NCBI RefSeq assembly: GCF_014529535.1
Contig: NC_050735.1
Span: 10,799,739-10,863,738, forward strand
DNA length: 64,000 bases
Source of the DNA: Bradysia coprophila
Lineage: Eukaryota > Arthropoda > Insecta > Diptera > Sciaridae
Direction: 5' to 3'
The notes under the pieces were generated by a model. It was not told the origin of the DNA. It was given only the letters and a program-made list of their open reading frames with translations, and made no database searches. Positions 53,714 to 64,000 of this stretch are shown here, piece after piece. The translations under genes were made by a program, and so were the position numbers. The number at the start of each line of letters is the position of its first letter. The stretch's first letter is position 1.

Positions 53714-54113
53714 TTAAGACGAATCGACACAACGTTTAAATTTTGTAGCCTAAATTAGTGCGAAAAATGATATGTTTTCGATAATAACTTCCCATTCGAG
53801 TCCTTTCTGGACAAAGAGGGACCATTGTTTTGTGTCAAGAAGTGTTGGCTTTGAGTAAAAATGATAAATGTTTGTTAGGATGAAGCCTACTGTGACAAAA
53901 CTCAGAATTTGTTCCAATTTTAGTGAACTAATGCGTTTTCTCGTAGTAAGTTACACCACCACAAACATTTATTATTTTTACTCAAAGCCAACACATTTTA
54001 ATACAAAACGATGGTCCCACTTGTTCCAAAAAGGCTGCAGATGGTAACTTATCATCAAAAATATATAATTTTTTCGCAAGGCTACAATTTAGCGTTGTGT
54101 CGATTCGTCTTAA
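53714..54113. mobile_element. 400-bp inverted-repeat element
   Basis: TTAAGACGAATCGACACAAC at 53714 is inverted exactly at 54094-54113. Complementarity extends through ACAAAGAGGGACCAT-GTTTTGT (versus ACAAAACGATGGTCCCAC) and GTGTTGGCTTTGAGTAAAAA to a central unpaired part. No transposase frame. MITE-like. Confidence 0.85.
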
Positions 54114-54840
54114 AAAAGAAGGTGACTGTTAGGAGTCATTCAGAAAGTACGAATGTTTTTAAGGGTGGAGGATCGTGCGAGGGGGTAATGGTCCAAAATT
54201 CGTCATTTTTATTATGTGTAATTTATGAATGGTCCCACAGGACGACAGGACATCATAAAAGGAGAGTGTTATAAAATTCATCATTTTATTGTGTGAACTT
54301 TATGCACAGTCCCTTAGTACATCATGAGTCAATGTACACCCAAGGTTTTTTCAGAACTTTGAATGTACCGACAAGCTGCAGATTTAAAACTTAAAAAAAA
54401 TTGGTTGCATTCTTTTCTGGATGTGACATCTCAATGTGTTGACTACACACAGAATTGTTATTGATTCTTCATGAATTACATGACTATAGATTCGCTAAAA
54501 ACTAAATAGCCAAAATTAATGGTTCATTTAGTGCCTTACTACATTTCGAGTCATTGTCTTATGTTTACTGTGATTCAAATATCTTACACTTTATACAGAT
54601 GACGTTAAATCTAGCTGAGATAAATAGCATAATCAAATCTCCTTAATTTTTGAATTAAACGCGCGAAATTGAATCACCTCAAAGCGTCAGTGGCTTCCAA
54701 TTTCTTTCGAGCGCGATCCGCACCGGCGACCGCTGCACTGACAGATGAACAAACGAAAACAGATGGTTTTGGAAAACAGTAAACAGAGTACAGCACATTC
54801 ATCACATTAGTTAAAGAACTGAATTTAATTGCACTGTAAA

Positions 54841-57800
54841 ATGGAAAATTCGTTCGTTCGAATGGTCGATGAAATATCAAATTTGTCCAAAGCTGTGAAA
54901 TATAAAGATTTCGACGCTAACGTACGCGGCAAATGGAATAACTACCTCAATGAGCTGACTAGTCTAGACTTCAATGTAATGAATGTAACAGATGTAGAGG
55001 TAAGTTGAACTGTTGGCTAATTCTTTTGTTGTTTTTTTAACTCTGTCTGTATCTGTAAAGAACTTAACTGTGAGCCGTAATCATCGTATGCTAACGGAAT
55101 GACTCAATTCCTCAAATTCTCAACAAAAATTTAATTCCAAAATTCACTTCCAGCTGCCTAAAGAACTCATTCTGGCAATGACAACCATTCCACCGGAGGA
55201 AGACATGCTCATAGTTAAATCTAGTTTTATTCTAACGTCGATGGGTAAAAAGCAGAAAATAAAATTGAGCGAAACGGATGTGAAAGTCGCATTGGAATGG
55301 CTTCTGAATGCAATCCAAATAAATCTATGCGTAGGTTTATGTGACATTTTACGAGCCGTTGAAGTAATACTGAAGAGCATAGAGAGTGATAGTCCGCAGG
55401 TAAAACCGAATCCTTTGTAATAGGAACCAAATTTGTTATAACTAAACCGACTTCCAGATTGCTGATAGCTTGGTGGCAACCAATCGTGGCATTTTAATGA
55501 TTCTATTAACGAATCCGGCTAAGCTGCAAGACAAATCATTGAGCTACGAGAATTGTTTGCCAAGTGAAATTCTGCTTTCAACAGTGTCATGTTTGAAAAC
55601 GTTACTGAATTCACCGGTAAAGATCAATGAACCAGAACTGAATGCAATCATGACAGAGGTCCACAAGCTTATCTACAAAAATGGTGCTGGGAAATTCAGT
55701 GAATCCAATTACTGTGTCCTGATGGCGAGTGCACTAAATATTTGTCGACAAATATGCGTCAGAGATCGGGACATTTGTTTGAACTTCATCGGTGAAAATA
55801 TGGGCGCAGCGAAAGCTTTTATGATGTTCGGACTATCGGATGTGGATCATTCCGTGCATCCGCAAAAAGTTAACGTTTCTCAGCAAACCGTAGAACCGGT
55901 TACGTTTAATGCGAACAAAGGTGGAAAGGTGCCGAAGGCACGCAAGCCGGGAACAATGTTCAAGGGAAGAAAAAAGGGCAACAAAACGAAAAACTTATCC
56001 GTGCCCGACGAGTCAAAAGACTTCAAACTTTCGGACAATGAGTTTAATGGTTACACAACCACCAGTGACTCTGATTCAGCAGATCCTAGTCGTCATAAGA
56101 AGTCCGTAGAAATTAAACTGCGATTGAATGCGTTATCACTGATTGGTGTTATTGGCAGACTAGTCGATACAAAATATTTATTCGGCTATTGGCACAGCCT
56201 GTTCCCCTCCGATATTGCTACGCCATCCACGGTCTCCCTGCTTAATGCGGCAGTTCGTGATCCGAGTCCTCGTTGTCGCATAGCCGCATTACAAGCTGCC
56301 ACAATTATTCTGCACGGATCTAAACCATTTTTGTCACAAGCCGAACAAAACGACAAACCTCATCCATCGTACATTCCGTTTTCGGTTACATTGGGCGATA
56401 TGATAGTATCGATGTACGCGAGTTTGAATCAATCACTGTCAACGGAGGGCTCGTTGCCAGTGTTGATACAGGTGCTGAAATGTCTGGCCAGCTTAGTGCA
56501 GGTACACAGTTCGGGATTGTAACAAATAATGTAATGGTGAAGTTGACGACGTTTTTCTACCGATTTCAGGCAACGCCGTTTAATCGAATGAATTGCCTCA
56601 TTACCAAATTGATGGTGTTCTTACGTCGTTTGGTTTACCATAAAGGTATGTGTATGCTTCGGTGATTCAACGCTAAAATAGTCAAGTCGTTAACGTTCAG
56701 TAATTTCTAGATCCATCCATTCAAGTGAATGCTCTGATTGTCATTTCGTTGATCATCAGACACAATGAAATAACAAAGGAACTTTCCGATTGCATTGGAG
56801 CACCACACATAGCAAGCAAAAAACCGAAAGTGCAACAGGATGTACATGGTTCGAGAGTCGAGTGGTATGAAAATCTTTCTGTACCACATTAGAGTCGGTG
56901 TTTTCACCAATTATTTCCAGTGCCGAGATTGAGGATGAAGAAATTGAGGACTTTGATTTCCAAGAACAAACAACTGAAACTGAAGATTTGGTGATCGGTA
57001 CCCAGTCAGTTGACATAAATGCGGTACCGAAAATATCTTGGCTGCTGCAAGTGGTGCTATCGAATTTAGGTGTGACATTGAACGATTCACCGGTAATAAT
57101 TTTATTTCTTTGATCAAAATCACATTCTAATATTTTCCCGTTGGTCAAAAGCGTAATCCTGCTGGGCAGTCAGTGACAATGGTTCGAATTGAAAGTATGA
57201 TCAGCAGAAATATTTACCACCGTTGCTGGTTCTGAATTCTCTTACTTTTTTTCCCAAATTCAAGGCCTTCAAATGATATCCACGATTGCCACCCATTTCG
57301 AATTGGTAAAACATTCTCTACAAGAAATAGCCGAAGCAATCAGCAACTCATTCGACAGTGACTGTCTAGAGATACGAATGCATGCGGTAAAATGCTTGGA
57401 TGTTGTTGGCTACTGGATAAACATGCATTTGACCAATGAGCGTAAGATTGTACAAATTAAAATGAATTACTTCCACCCGATTCATGCACACTTTTTATTC
57501 CATCAATGCTATAGAGATGACGAATAGAAATGACATCGAACTGTGTCTATCGTTTTGGACGACCGTTATGCCGAAAGTGTTTGCTGTCATTCAGCTTAAC
57601 AATGATGTGGCAGCATTGAAGTCGATTTGTTGTGATTCGCTTTCCAACATTGGTAGTTACATCTTTGAAAGATTGGAGGTACGGACGTGTACACCTTACC
57701 TTATCTAAATATCTAATTCGACCAACGATTTTAGCATAAGAAACAAATGGCTTTGATATCTCTACTATCTGGCTGTACATTCGATGAGGAGTTAATGGTG

Positions 57801-58879
57801 CAAGCGGCTGCAGTGCGTGCCTTAGCAGTTTATATCATGTTTCCGTCTTTACGGGAAAACGTGTTTTTCGTTGAAAACACATCGGACGCGGTGATACGCT
57901 CATTGCAACAAGATAACTTGGACATTCGAATAAAGGGTTCATGGGCGTTGGCTAACGTAAGTGATGCACTCGTTGCGAATGGCTCTGACACAAATGAGGA
58001 AATTGTATCGAATGACTTGCTGAAACGATTGTTCGATGTGTCCTTAATATGCAAAGACAATGACAAAGTACGTTGTAATGCTGTACGAGCCATTGGCAAT
58101 TTGCTACGGTTGTTAACCTTGGACCACTTGAAATTGGAATGTTGGACCAATTTGGCATTACGTTCGGTGCAGGAGTTGAATCACAATATTTGCCATCGGG
58201 GTAATGCAAAATTGAATTGGAATGCCTGTCATGCTGTTGGTAATTTTATGAAAAATGCAGCGATGTTCAGTCCAAGTATCAACTTAGATTGGCAGGTGAG
58301 TTGATGATTCAGATGCCGAACCCAGGAGATTTTAAAAATTCAATTCGTTCAGGATGATGCTGTAAAAACGCTGTGTCAGGTTGTCGTTCGTAACGCAAAC
58401 TTTAAGGTACGCATTAATGCAGCGTCTGCATTGGCAGTTCCAACGGATCAGATCTTTCTGCAAAGTCATTTTGCCTATATTTGGTCAACGCTTTTGGAAG
58501 CATTAGATCGATCCGATGAAATAACCGACTTCAACGAATACCAACACAGGGACCACCTTACGGAACAGGTGAACAAGCACAATTTTCAAAAGAAAATATT
58601 TTTCTCTAATCAATACGTTCATAGCTGTGCGTAACAATAGCCCACTACATTCAGATGGCGAAAATGGAGCAGCTCATCGCAATGGAAAAAGAAGTACTGC
58701 GATTTGACTCAACGAAACGGAATTGGTCGCGAGTAATCAACCGAATGATACCCGAGAAAGCCACACCATTAATTGCGGCCGCATTGAGATTAAAGAATTT
58801 GTTGACGGAAGCGGTAAGACCCGATCAAGTGAAAGCTCTAACTATACTAACGAGTACTTTCGAGTCAATACTGAATTGA
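54841..58879 (+). CDS. HEATR6: HEAT repeat-containing protein 6, twelve exons, 1078 aa
   Basis: Exons: 54841-54999, 55154-55399, 55458-56501, 56570-56645, 56711-56864, 56921-57092, 57152-57194, 57265-57441, 57515-57678, 57735-58295, 58353-58568 and 58655-58879 (stop TGA). All introns are GT-AG, short (52-154 bp) and phase-consistent. The product is an alpha-helical HEAT/ARM repeat protein. Exon 3 contains a conserved region of the HEATR6 type (LRLNALSLIGVIGRLVDTKY, then FGYWHSLFPSD). A Lys/Arg-rich linker lies at about residues 289-314. The C-terminal half has repeats such as IKGSWALANVSDAL, VRCNAVRAIGNLLRLL and WNACHAVGNFMKNAA. An acidic EIEDEEIEDFD patch sits in exon 6. The molecular role of HEATR6 is poorly defined; a protein-protein scaffold is inferred from the fold. 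Human HEATR6 is about 1180 residues, so the length fits. Start ATG 54841 is preceded by an in-frame stop a few bases upstream. Confidence 0.92.
57152..57194 (+). CDS. HEATR6: 43-nt micro-exon of HEATR6
   Basis: The exons ending at 57092 (phase 0) and starting at 57265 (needs one preceding base) cannot be joined directly without a frameshift. Between them, acceptor CAAAAG and donor GTATGA bound 43 bases encoding RNPAGQSVTMVRIE plus one base, which restores the frame into SLQMISTIATHFEL. Phase logic makes this exon close to obligatory. Confidence 0.8.
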
Positions 58880-58907
58880 AATGTTAAACTAACCCGAGAT
58901 TTTATGA

Positions 58908-58913
58908 AATAAA
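58908..58913 (+). terminator. Poly(A) signal of HEATR6
   Basis: AATAAA lies 29 bases after the HEATR6 stop codon in an AT-rich context, so the 3' UTR is very short. The convergent MetRS gene ends at 59085, leaving barely room for both 3' ends. Confidence 0.7.
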
Positions 58914-59084
58914 AATTTTGTTTTTCACGATTATTTCGGAGCTTCTTACCTTACTTTCCACTTTGCGTGTCACTGCTCCGACGATCACGAAAAGATTCGG
59001 TTTTGAAATCTTCACTTCAATTTCTTTTAATGAATTTTCACCGGTCTTCACATCTTCAATGGATTTCTACAATCAAACGTGCAC

Positions 59085-62000
59085 TCATTTCTTCTTCTTA
59101 TTTTTACCCGATGCTAGCTGAGGAGGGGCACCAGAAAGAGCCGACAGCTCCTTCTTCAATTTCAATAATGCATCGACTTCCGGCTGCCAAACCGTTTTGT
59201 CTGCGGAACCCTTTAGCGTTCGAACTTTCTCTCCCTGTTTGGTGATCTGCTCTTCCAGCTCCTTAATTCGTTGCGTTGCATCGGCCGGGTTCACTTCGGC
59301 AGCGGCTGGTTTTTTCTCCGCTTCCACGAACGATTGAAGATCTTTTTTCAGTTTCAGCAACAAAGCGATTTCCGGATCCAAAACTGGTTTTTCCGTTTTG
59401 TTCGCCTTCAACAATCGCACCTTCTCGCCCTGCGCTTGAATCGCTTTCTCGATGTCTGCAGCACTCTTAAATTGTTGTTGAGGAATTGCGTTCGGTGTTG
59501 CTGCTTCTTGCTGACCTCCGTACTTTTGTTTTAACTCCTCCAGTCGAGCAGCTTCAATCTTCGCGAATAGTGGACTCGGTTTACCAATTTTATGACCGGC
59601 TTCCAAGTATTGTACCATGAACGGTTGTCTGAAAACATGTTAATTGATTGTTTGCAGTTCTTTTCTAGACTAAAAATCAACTATTACTCTGTATCGACTA
59701 TCCTCTGAGTGGTATTCAACTGTTGGAAGATCGTTCGCGATGTCTGTGGCATGAATGGGAACAGTAGAGATGCCAACAAGTCTGCAAAGAAAAATCTGGC
59801 TCGTTACATAAACAGCACAAAAGGCAATTCGTTCTTCTACTCACAAACTAAATTACACGTAAGCGCTATAACTGTAGCTGCTCTAGCCTTCTCATCGTCC
59901 GATCCTTTCAACAGCACCCAAGACTGTTGCGTCTGCATAAATTGGTTACCGTGACGAGATATTGACAGAATATGTCTTAAACCATCACGGAATTTGGCTC
60001 GTTCCATGGAATGAACATAGCCCTTAATTTCTCGATTGACCAATGCCAACAAAATCAAATCGTCCTCCTTCAACGCGATTGGCGGAATGGTTGCGTTGAA
60101 GCTTTTCTCGCAAAAGACCAGCGATCGATTTATGAAATTTCCCAAATTGTTCAACAGCTCGGAATTGTTTCTCGTCACGAGATCCACCCAACTGAAATTG
60201 GAATCCTGTCCTTCTGGCCGGGCGGAAGCCAAGTAGAAGCGCCACACATCAGCTGGGATACCGGTGTCCTGGGCATCGTTGCCAAATACACCAACACCAC
60301 GACTCTTGCTGAATTTACCGCCCTCGTAGTTTAAGTACTCTGTTGCCATTATATGTGATACTGTGGTGTAGCCCTTGTTAATACCCAACAAGGTCGACGG
60401 GAACATAACCGAATGGAATGGAACGTTATCCTTTCCAATAAATTGGAAATATTCGACGTTCATGTTTTTGTCTTTGGGCTGCCACCACTGTCGCCACTCA
60501 TTCGTGTATTTATTCGTTATCGACATGTATCCAATGGGAGCATCGAACCATACATAAAACACTTTGGACTCGAATCCTTTGTATGGAACCGGAATGCCCC
60601 ATTTCAAATCTCTGGTTATGCAACGTGATTTTAGACCTTCCTTCAGCCAGGACCTAGTAATCATCCGCGCGTTATTCGACCACTGATCTTCGACACCAGT
60701 CAGCCAGCTTCGCAGTTTCGGTTCAATCTGTGGTCAACGAGATAACAGACATTATTGGATGTGTTCTCATCACTTTTCGTTTGTCATTTTAACAAACCAA
60801 TGGCAAATTGATGAAGAACTGATTCGATTGACGAATAACTGGCGCTGAACTGCAGATCTTACACCTTGGACGGACTAATTCGATTGCATTGACTAGCTTA
60901 CCGCATCCGTCACACTGGTCACCGCGTGCGTCTTCATAGCCGCAACCTAAGTGAGGACATGTACCTTCCACAAATCTATCGGCCAGAAATCGATCACAAT
61001 TTGTGCAGAGTAATTGATCGACAGATTGCGTCTCCATGAATCCAGCGTTCAGCAGTTCCAGAAACAATTCCTGCGTGATCCTGTATTACAAGACATTGAG
61101 CGGTTGACATCTTTTCGTGATCGTGCAACTTACTTAGTTTGTTCCGGTGTGGATGTTCTACCAAAATAATCGAATCCGATGCCAAACCAGCGGTAAATGC
61201 CGTTGTGAATCTCAAAGTATTTGTCACAGATTTGCTGTGGAGTCATGTTCTCAGCCAATGCTTTTGTCTCGGTAGCTGTGCCATATTCGTCGGTGCCGCA
61301 AAGATACAACGTATTGTATCCTGCTATGCGGGAGTACCTATACATTTTCATCGGAACATTAGTTTTGTCGGTTGCAATCGAAAATATTCTCGTAAAAGTC
61401 ACCTGGCAAAAATATCCCCAGACAGAACCGACCCGATTATGTTACCCAAATGGGGAATGTTGTTCACGTATGGCAGGGCGGACGTTATCAACACGTTCCG
61501 TTTCCCAGCAACCGGCAATCTACGAAAACAATATTTTCAATACCAAAGTCACGACGTCAACCACTACCTCTGCCTTACACCGTCCTAGCTTCCTTGATGT
61601 CCACCGGTTTGTTGTAAATGAATTTCTCCCTCGCTTGATCAATTTCATCCGCTGACACCGTCTCGGCAATCTGATTCGGCAAATCAGCTAACAGATGTGG
61701 CTCGTCGCCGACCTGCTGGCCCAAAATAATATGATGCAATCCACCGAATTTGTTGGCTTGTTCCAGCGACGAAAAATGCAAATCCGTAAGAGGTAAGATC
61801 TTCAATGCTTCGACCACCTCCGGTAATTCGGCAATTTTCTTGTACCAAATCAGTAAACTATCGATGTCATGGGCACCTTTTAATGTACCATCTGGTGCTA
61901 TCAATGACCATACAGCTACATCAGCACAAGTTATTTTCGCGCCAGTCAAATATAAACTTTTGCTGAGCGTGTCGTTCAGCGATTTCACCAATTGATTTAA

Positions 62001-62392
62001 AATTGGACGTGCATTCGGATCGGCTCGATGTCCTCCGGCCAAATTATGGGCTAGAACTGGTGCTAGACGAGTTGTTGACCATTCCAGCCACTCATCCAAT
62101 GCACCAACATTGTCCTGAGTGGGAAATAAATATTTGACGGCAGCATTGCTAGAGAAGATTTCGGTTCCGCAGTCGAGTTTTAAAATCGGCAAATGTTGCA
62201 CATCGGTTGTAGATGTGGCTAGATTTGAAAGCGATTTTTATTGTCAACATAAGAATTGCATTATGCCACACCAACAATTTCACACTCACTGCTAATATTT
62301 TTCTGCTCCACAATAACCTCTTTCTTGGCCAATTTTGCGGAAATCAATAACTTCAATCCAAATGGATTCCCCTTGTTTGTATAAATGATCAT
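59085..62392 (-). CDS. MetRS: Cytoplasmic methionyl-tRNA synthetase, eight exons, 955 aa
   Basis: Exons on minus: 62392-62290, 62218-61579, 61519-61403, 61337-61134, 61080-60798, 60727-59845, 59781-59688 and 59628-59085 (stop TGA). All are GT-AG with matching phases. The enzyme charges tRNA-Met with methionine in the cytosol. Residues 1 to about 210 form a GST-like domain. The Rossmann catalytic core starts at [20 protein letters not shown], with the HIGH-type signature HLGN at 271-274, a zinc-binding insert rich in C-x-x-C pairs (CTNC, CDGC, CKIC), and the KMSKS-type loop KFSKS at 587-591. The anticodon-binding helical domain follows. The C terminus carries two WHEP domains (about 831-873 and 893-938) and a Lys-rich end, KNKKKK. 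Human MARS1 (900 aa) has one WHEP. An in-frame GTG at 62470 is open, but ATG 62392 starts the GST-like fold at the expected place. Converges on HEATR6. Confidence 0.95.
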
Positions 62393-62960
62393 GTTTTTGC
62401 CACTAAATTCTGTTGATGCTGACTTTAATGATACAATTTGATTAATAAATAGAGCCGATGAAACTGTCACGTTTAAAGGAAATTATTTGCCGCGTGTGAT
62501 CAATTTCATCAGAAAAATTGAGTTTGACTGACTGATGTAAAATTTATAGTGCATAGAGTGGGGATGTATTTTCGTTTAGCCGGTACATTACCTGTGTGTA
62601 AATGTCATCGAGCTGTCATTCTTGGAATGGCTAAAATCAACGATTGAGAGTTTTTAGTTTTTTTTACTTTTTATATCGACCACCGTCGGATTTTATACTC
62701 ATTGTTTACAACAGCACGAAACTGAAGATCTTCGATCGTCCGAAGTTTCATTCATACTCTTTAAAAATCAATTCCAAAGTGAGCTTCTTAAACGTTTGTT
62801 AGATCTACGTTCCTAGGACTTTAGTTATGAGGTTATCACTTTCATGAGTGAGGCTCAATGTTCAAGTTTCTTATTTAACATCATCATATCATAAAGTTAT
62901 GCTTAGGTGGCGCTGTCGATCAAAGGAAACCACAAAAATATATGGGAAAGACCAAGGTTG

Positions 62961-63268
62961 TCAGAATCTGCAGAGATTCCGGTCAGAATCTGCAGAGATT
63001 CCGGTCAGAATCTGCAGAGATTCCGGTCAGAATCTGCAGAGATTCCGGTCAGAATCTGCAGAGATTCCGGTCAGAATCTGCAGAGATTCCGGTCAGAATC
63101 TGCAGAGATTCCGGTCAGAATCTGCAGAGATTCCGGTCAGAATCTGCAGTGATTCCGGTCAGAATCTGCAGAGATTCCGGTCAGAATCTGCAGAGATTCC
63201 GGTCAGAATCTGCAGAGATTCCGGGCCGAATCTGTAGAGATTCCGGTCAGAATCGGCTGAAATTCCAC
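62961..63268. repeat. 22-bp minisatellite, 13 copies plus a degenerate one
   Basis: The unit TCAGAATCTGCAGAGATTCC plus GG repeats from 62961 in exact 22-bp steps to 63246. Most copies are identical; the unit at 63137 has GCAGTGATT and the unit at 63225 starts GCCGAATCTGTAG. A more diverged copy follows at 63247-63268. Because 22 is not a multiple of 3 and the unit lacks stop codons, all three forward frames stay open, creating false reading frames. Confidence 0.97.
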
Positions 63269-63456
63269 TCAGCTAATTGTGCAGGATGCTAATGATAACC
63301 CTGTGGAATGTTAATTATATTTCCTAGGAACGCTAATTATCTTTGTGGTTATAGTACCGACTTTATCATTTCAAAATGAAAATTATCATTTCGGTTATTA
63401 TACCTTCATGTACTCTTTCGCATTTTAAGAATTATCATTGTCGTACACACTCGTAA

Positions 63457-63706
63457 ATATAGTGTGGAGGTAATGCCATTCAGTTGCACAGCCTAGCACA
63501 TAAGTTCGATGCCAATATCTTTTTTTTAATTGTTGACCTCTATTTACTTATATTTCACCAAATATTTTCACTATCTCACAACAGATGTCCCAGCTTTCTA
63601 TTCCAGTTTTTGCTTTTAACAAACGGATAAGATGGCGTTTGTATCGAACTTTCGTGCCACAGCACTTCTGATTCGGTCAGATATGGCATTACCTCCACAC
63701 TATATT
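63457..63706. repeat. 250-bp segment with 24-bp inverted ends
   Basis: AATATAGTGTGGAGGTAATG plus CCAT at 63457 is exactly inverted at 63683-63706. Inner complementarity is weak (AAGTTCGATGCC versus GTATCGAACTTT). It may be a separate MITE nested in, or part of, the larger element that surrounds it. Confidence 0.8.
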
Positions 63707-64000
63707 AACCTTGGGAAAGACCAAGGCTGTAAAGTGTACAGCCCTGGAAATACTCGCAATCCTGCTGAAATAATGACAGCGCCACCTTGACAACTCTCGA
63801 GTGTAACTCTATGTCTCATATCATTAAAAAATCAATGTCATCGCATAAATAGCATTTATGAATATAAGAAATGCGGTTTCGGATGTTTTTATGATATAAC
63901 ACTACAGGCTGAAGTTAGGAAAAGGTATTGTATTATCCATTACACCCTTTACTATTGATAGTCCGATAAATCTTCTTTTTGTTTGTATCGAGGGCATAAG

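Larger units (their letters stand above)
48958..54840. other. Intergenic region between the lectin gene and HEATR6
   Basis: No convincing gene. It contains the presumed promoter of lectin exon A just above 48957, three copies of a dispersed GAAGTANTAGATT motif (49954, 50841, 51336) and two palindromic elements (52371-52584 and 53714-54113). The HEATR6 promoter should lie in the last 200 bases. Confidence 0.5.
62905..63787. mobile_element. 883-bp non-autonomous element with 13-bp inverted ends and an internal minisatellite
   Basis: AGGTGGCGCTGTC at 62905-62917 is exactly inverted as GACAGCGCCACCT at 63775-63787. GGGAAAGACCAAGG occurs in direct orientation near both ends (62944 and 63714). The interior holds a 22-bp minisatellite and a second inverted pair (63457-63480 and 63683-63706). 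No transposase is encoded. Whether the 13-bp ends are true transposon termini is inference. Confidence 0.6.
62471..64000. other. MetRS upstream region and repeat-rich right end
   Basis: The MetRS promoter and 5' UTR should lie in about 62393-62650; no clear core promoter motif was identified. Beyond it lies the 883-bp element 62905-63787 with its minisatellite. The last 200 bases show nothing recognisable. Confidence 0.5.

Noticed and set aside
62393..62470. An N-terminal extension of MetRS from a GTG codon at 62470.
   Set aside because: GTG is not a usual start in animals and ATG 62392 begins exactly where the GST-like domain should start.
62961..63268. Possible CRISPR array.
   Set aside because: The units are directly abutting 22-bp tandem copies without unique spacers, in a eukaryotic genome.
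62848..63292. Three overlapping plus-strand frames with repetitive peptides.
   Set aside because: They arise because the 22-bp minisatellite unit has no stop in any forward frame; there is no start context or non-repetitive domain.

Overview
This is a stretch of an animal nuclear genome, almost certainly an insect. The evidence is spliced genes with GT-AG introns, an AT-rich intergenic background, a clear orthologue of Drosophila Rhinoceros (Rno), and many short palindromic (MITE-like) repeats. Within insects a dipteran, perhaps a nematoceran fly, is my best guess; that is inference. No rRNA, tRNA, CRISPR array, bacterial operon or intact autonomous transposon was recognised.

Layout, left to right. 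(1) An intronless F-box protein gene on + (1124-2482). (2) About 7 kb of non-coding DNA with a strongly T-rich tract (about 5460-6730), a 36-bp tandem duplication and a 389-bp hairpin whose right arm is duplicated. (3) The five-exon gene of the PHD-finger protein Rhinoceros on - (18835 to 9527, 2786 aa by my splice model). (4) About 7.5 kb of non-coding DNA. (5) A secreted C-type lectin gene on - spread over 22.5 kb (48957 to 26398). Three 3' exons encode the carbohydrate-recognition domain. Two alternative signal-peptide first exons (48957-48879 and 34166-34076) both end in phase 1, and a candidate 333-bp acidic cassette exon (39692-39360) fits the same phase. (6) About 6 kb of non-coding DNA with two large palindromic repeats. 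(7) HEATR6, a HEAT-repeat protein, on + in 12 exons (54841-58879, 1078 aa), including a 43-nt micro-exon. (8) Cytoplasmic methionyl-tRNA synthetase on - in 8 exons (62392 to 59085, 955 aa), tail-to-tail with HEATR6 and only 205 bp from it, carrying two tandem WHEP domains. (9) A right end dominated by an 883-bp element with 13-bp inverted ends that contains a 22-bp minisatellite.

The genes do not form a pathway: a chromatin regulator, a secreted lectin, a HEAT scaffold, a tRNA synthetase and an F-box protein are ordinary eukaryotic neighbours. All exon models were built by hand from splice signals, reading-phase continuity and recognised protein motifs. Every junction given for rno, HEATR6, MetRS and the lectin core keeps the frame open. 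The most interesting material is the lectin's alternative first-exon architecture, the MetRS tandem WHEP tail and the set of palindromic elements.
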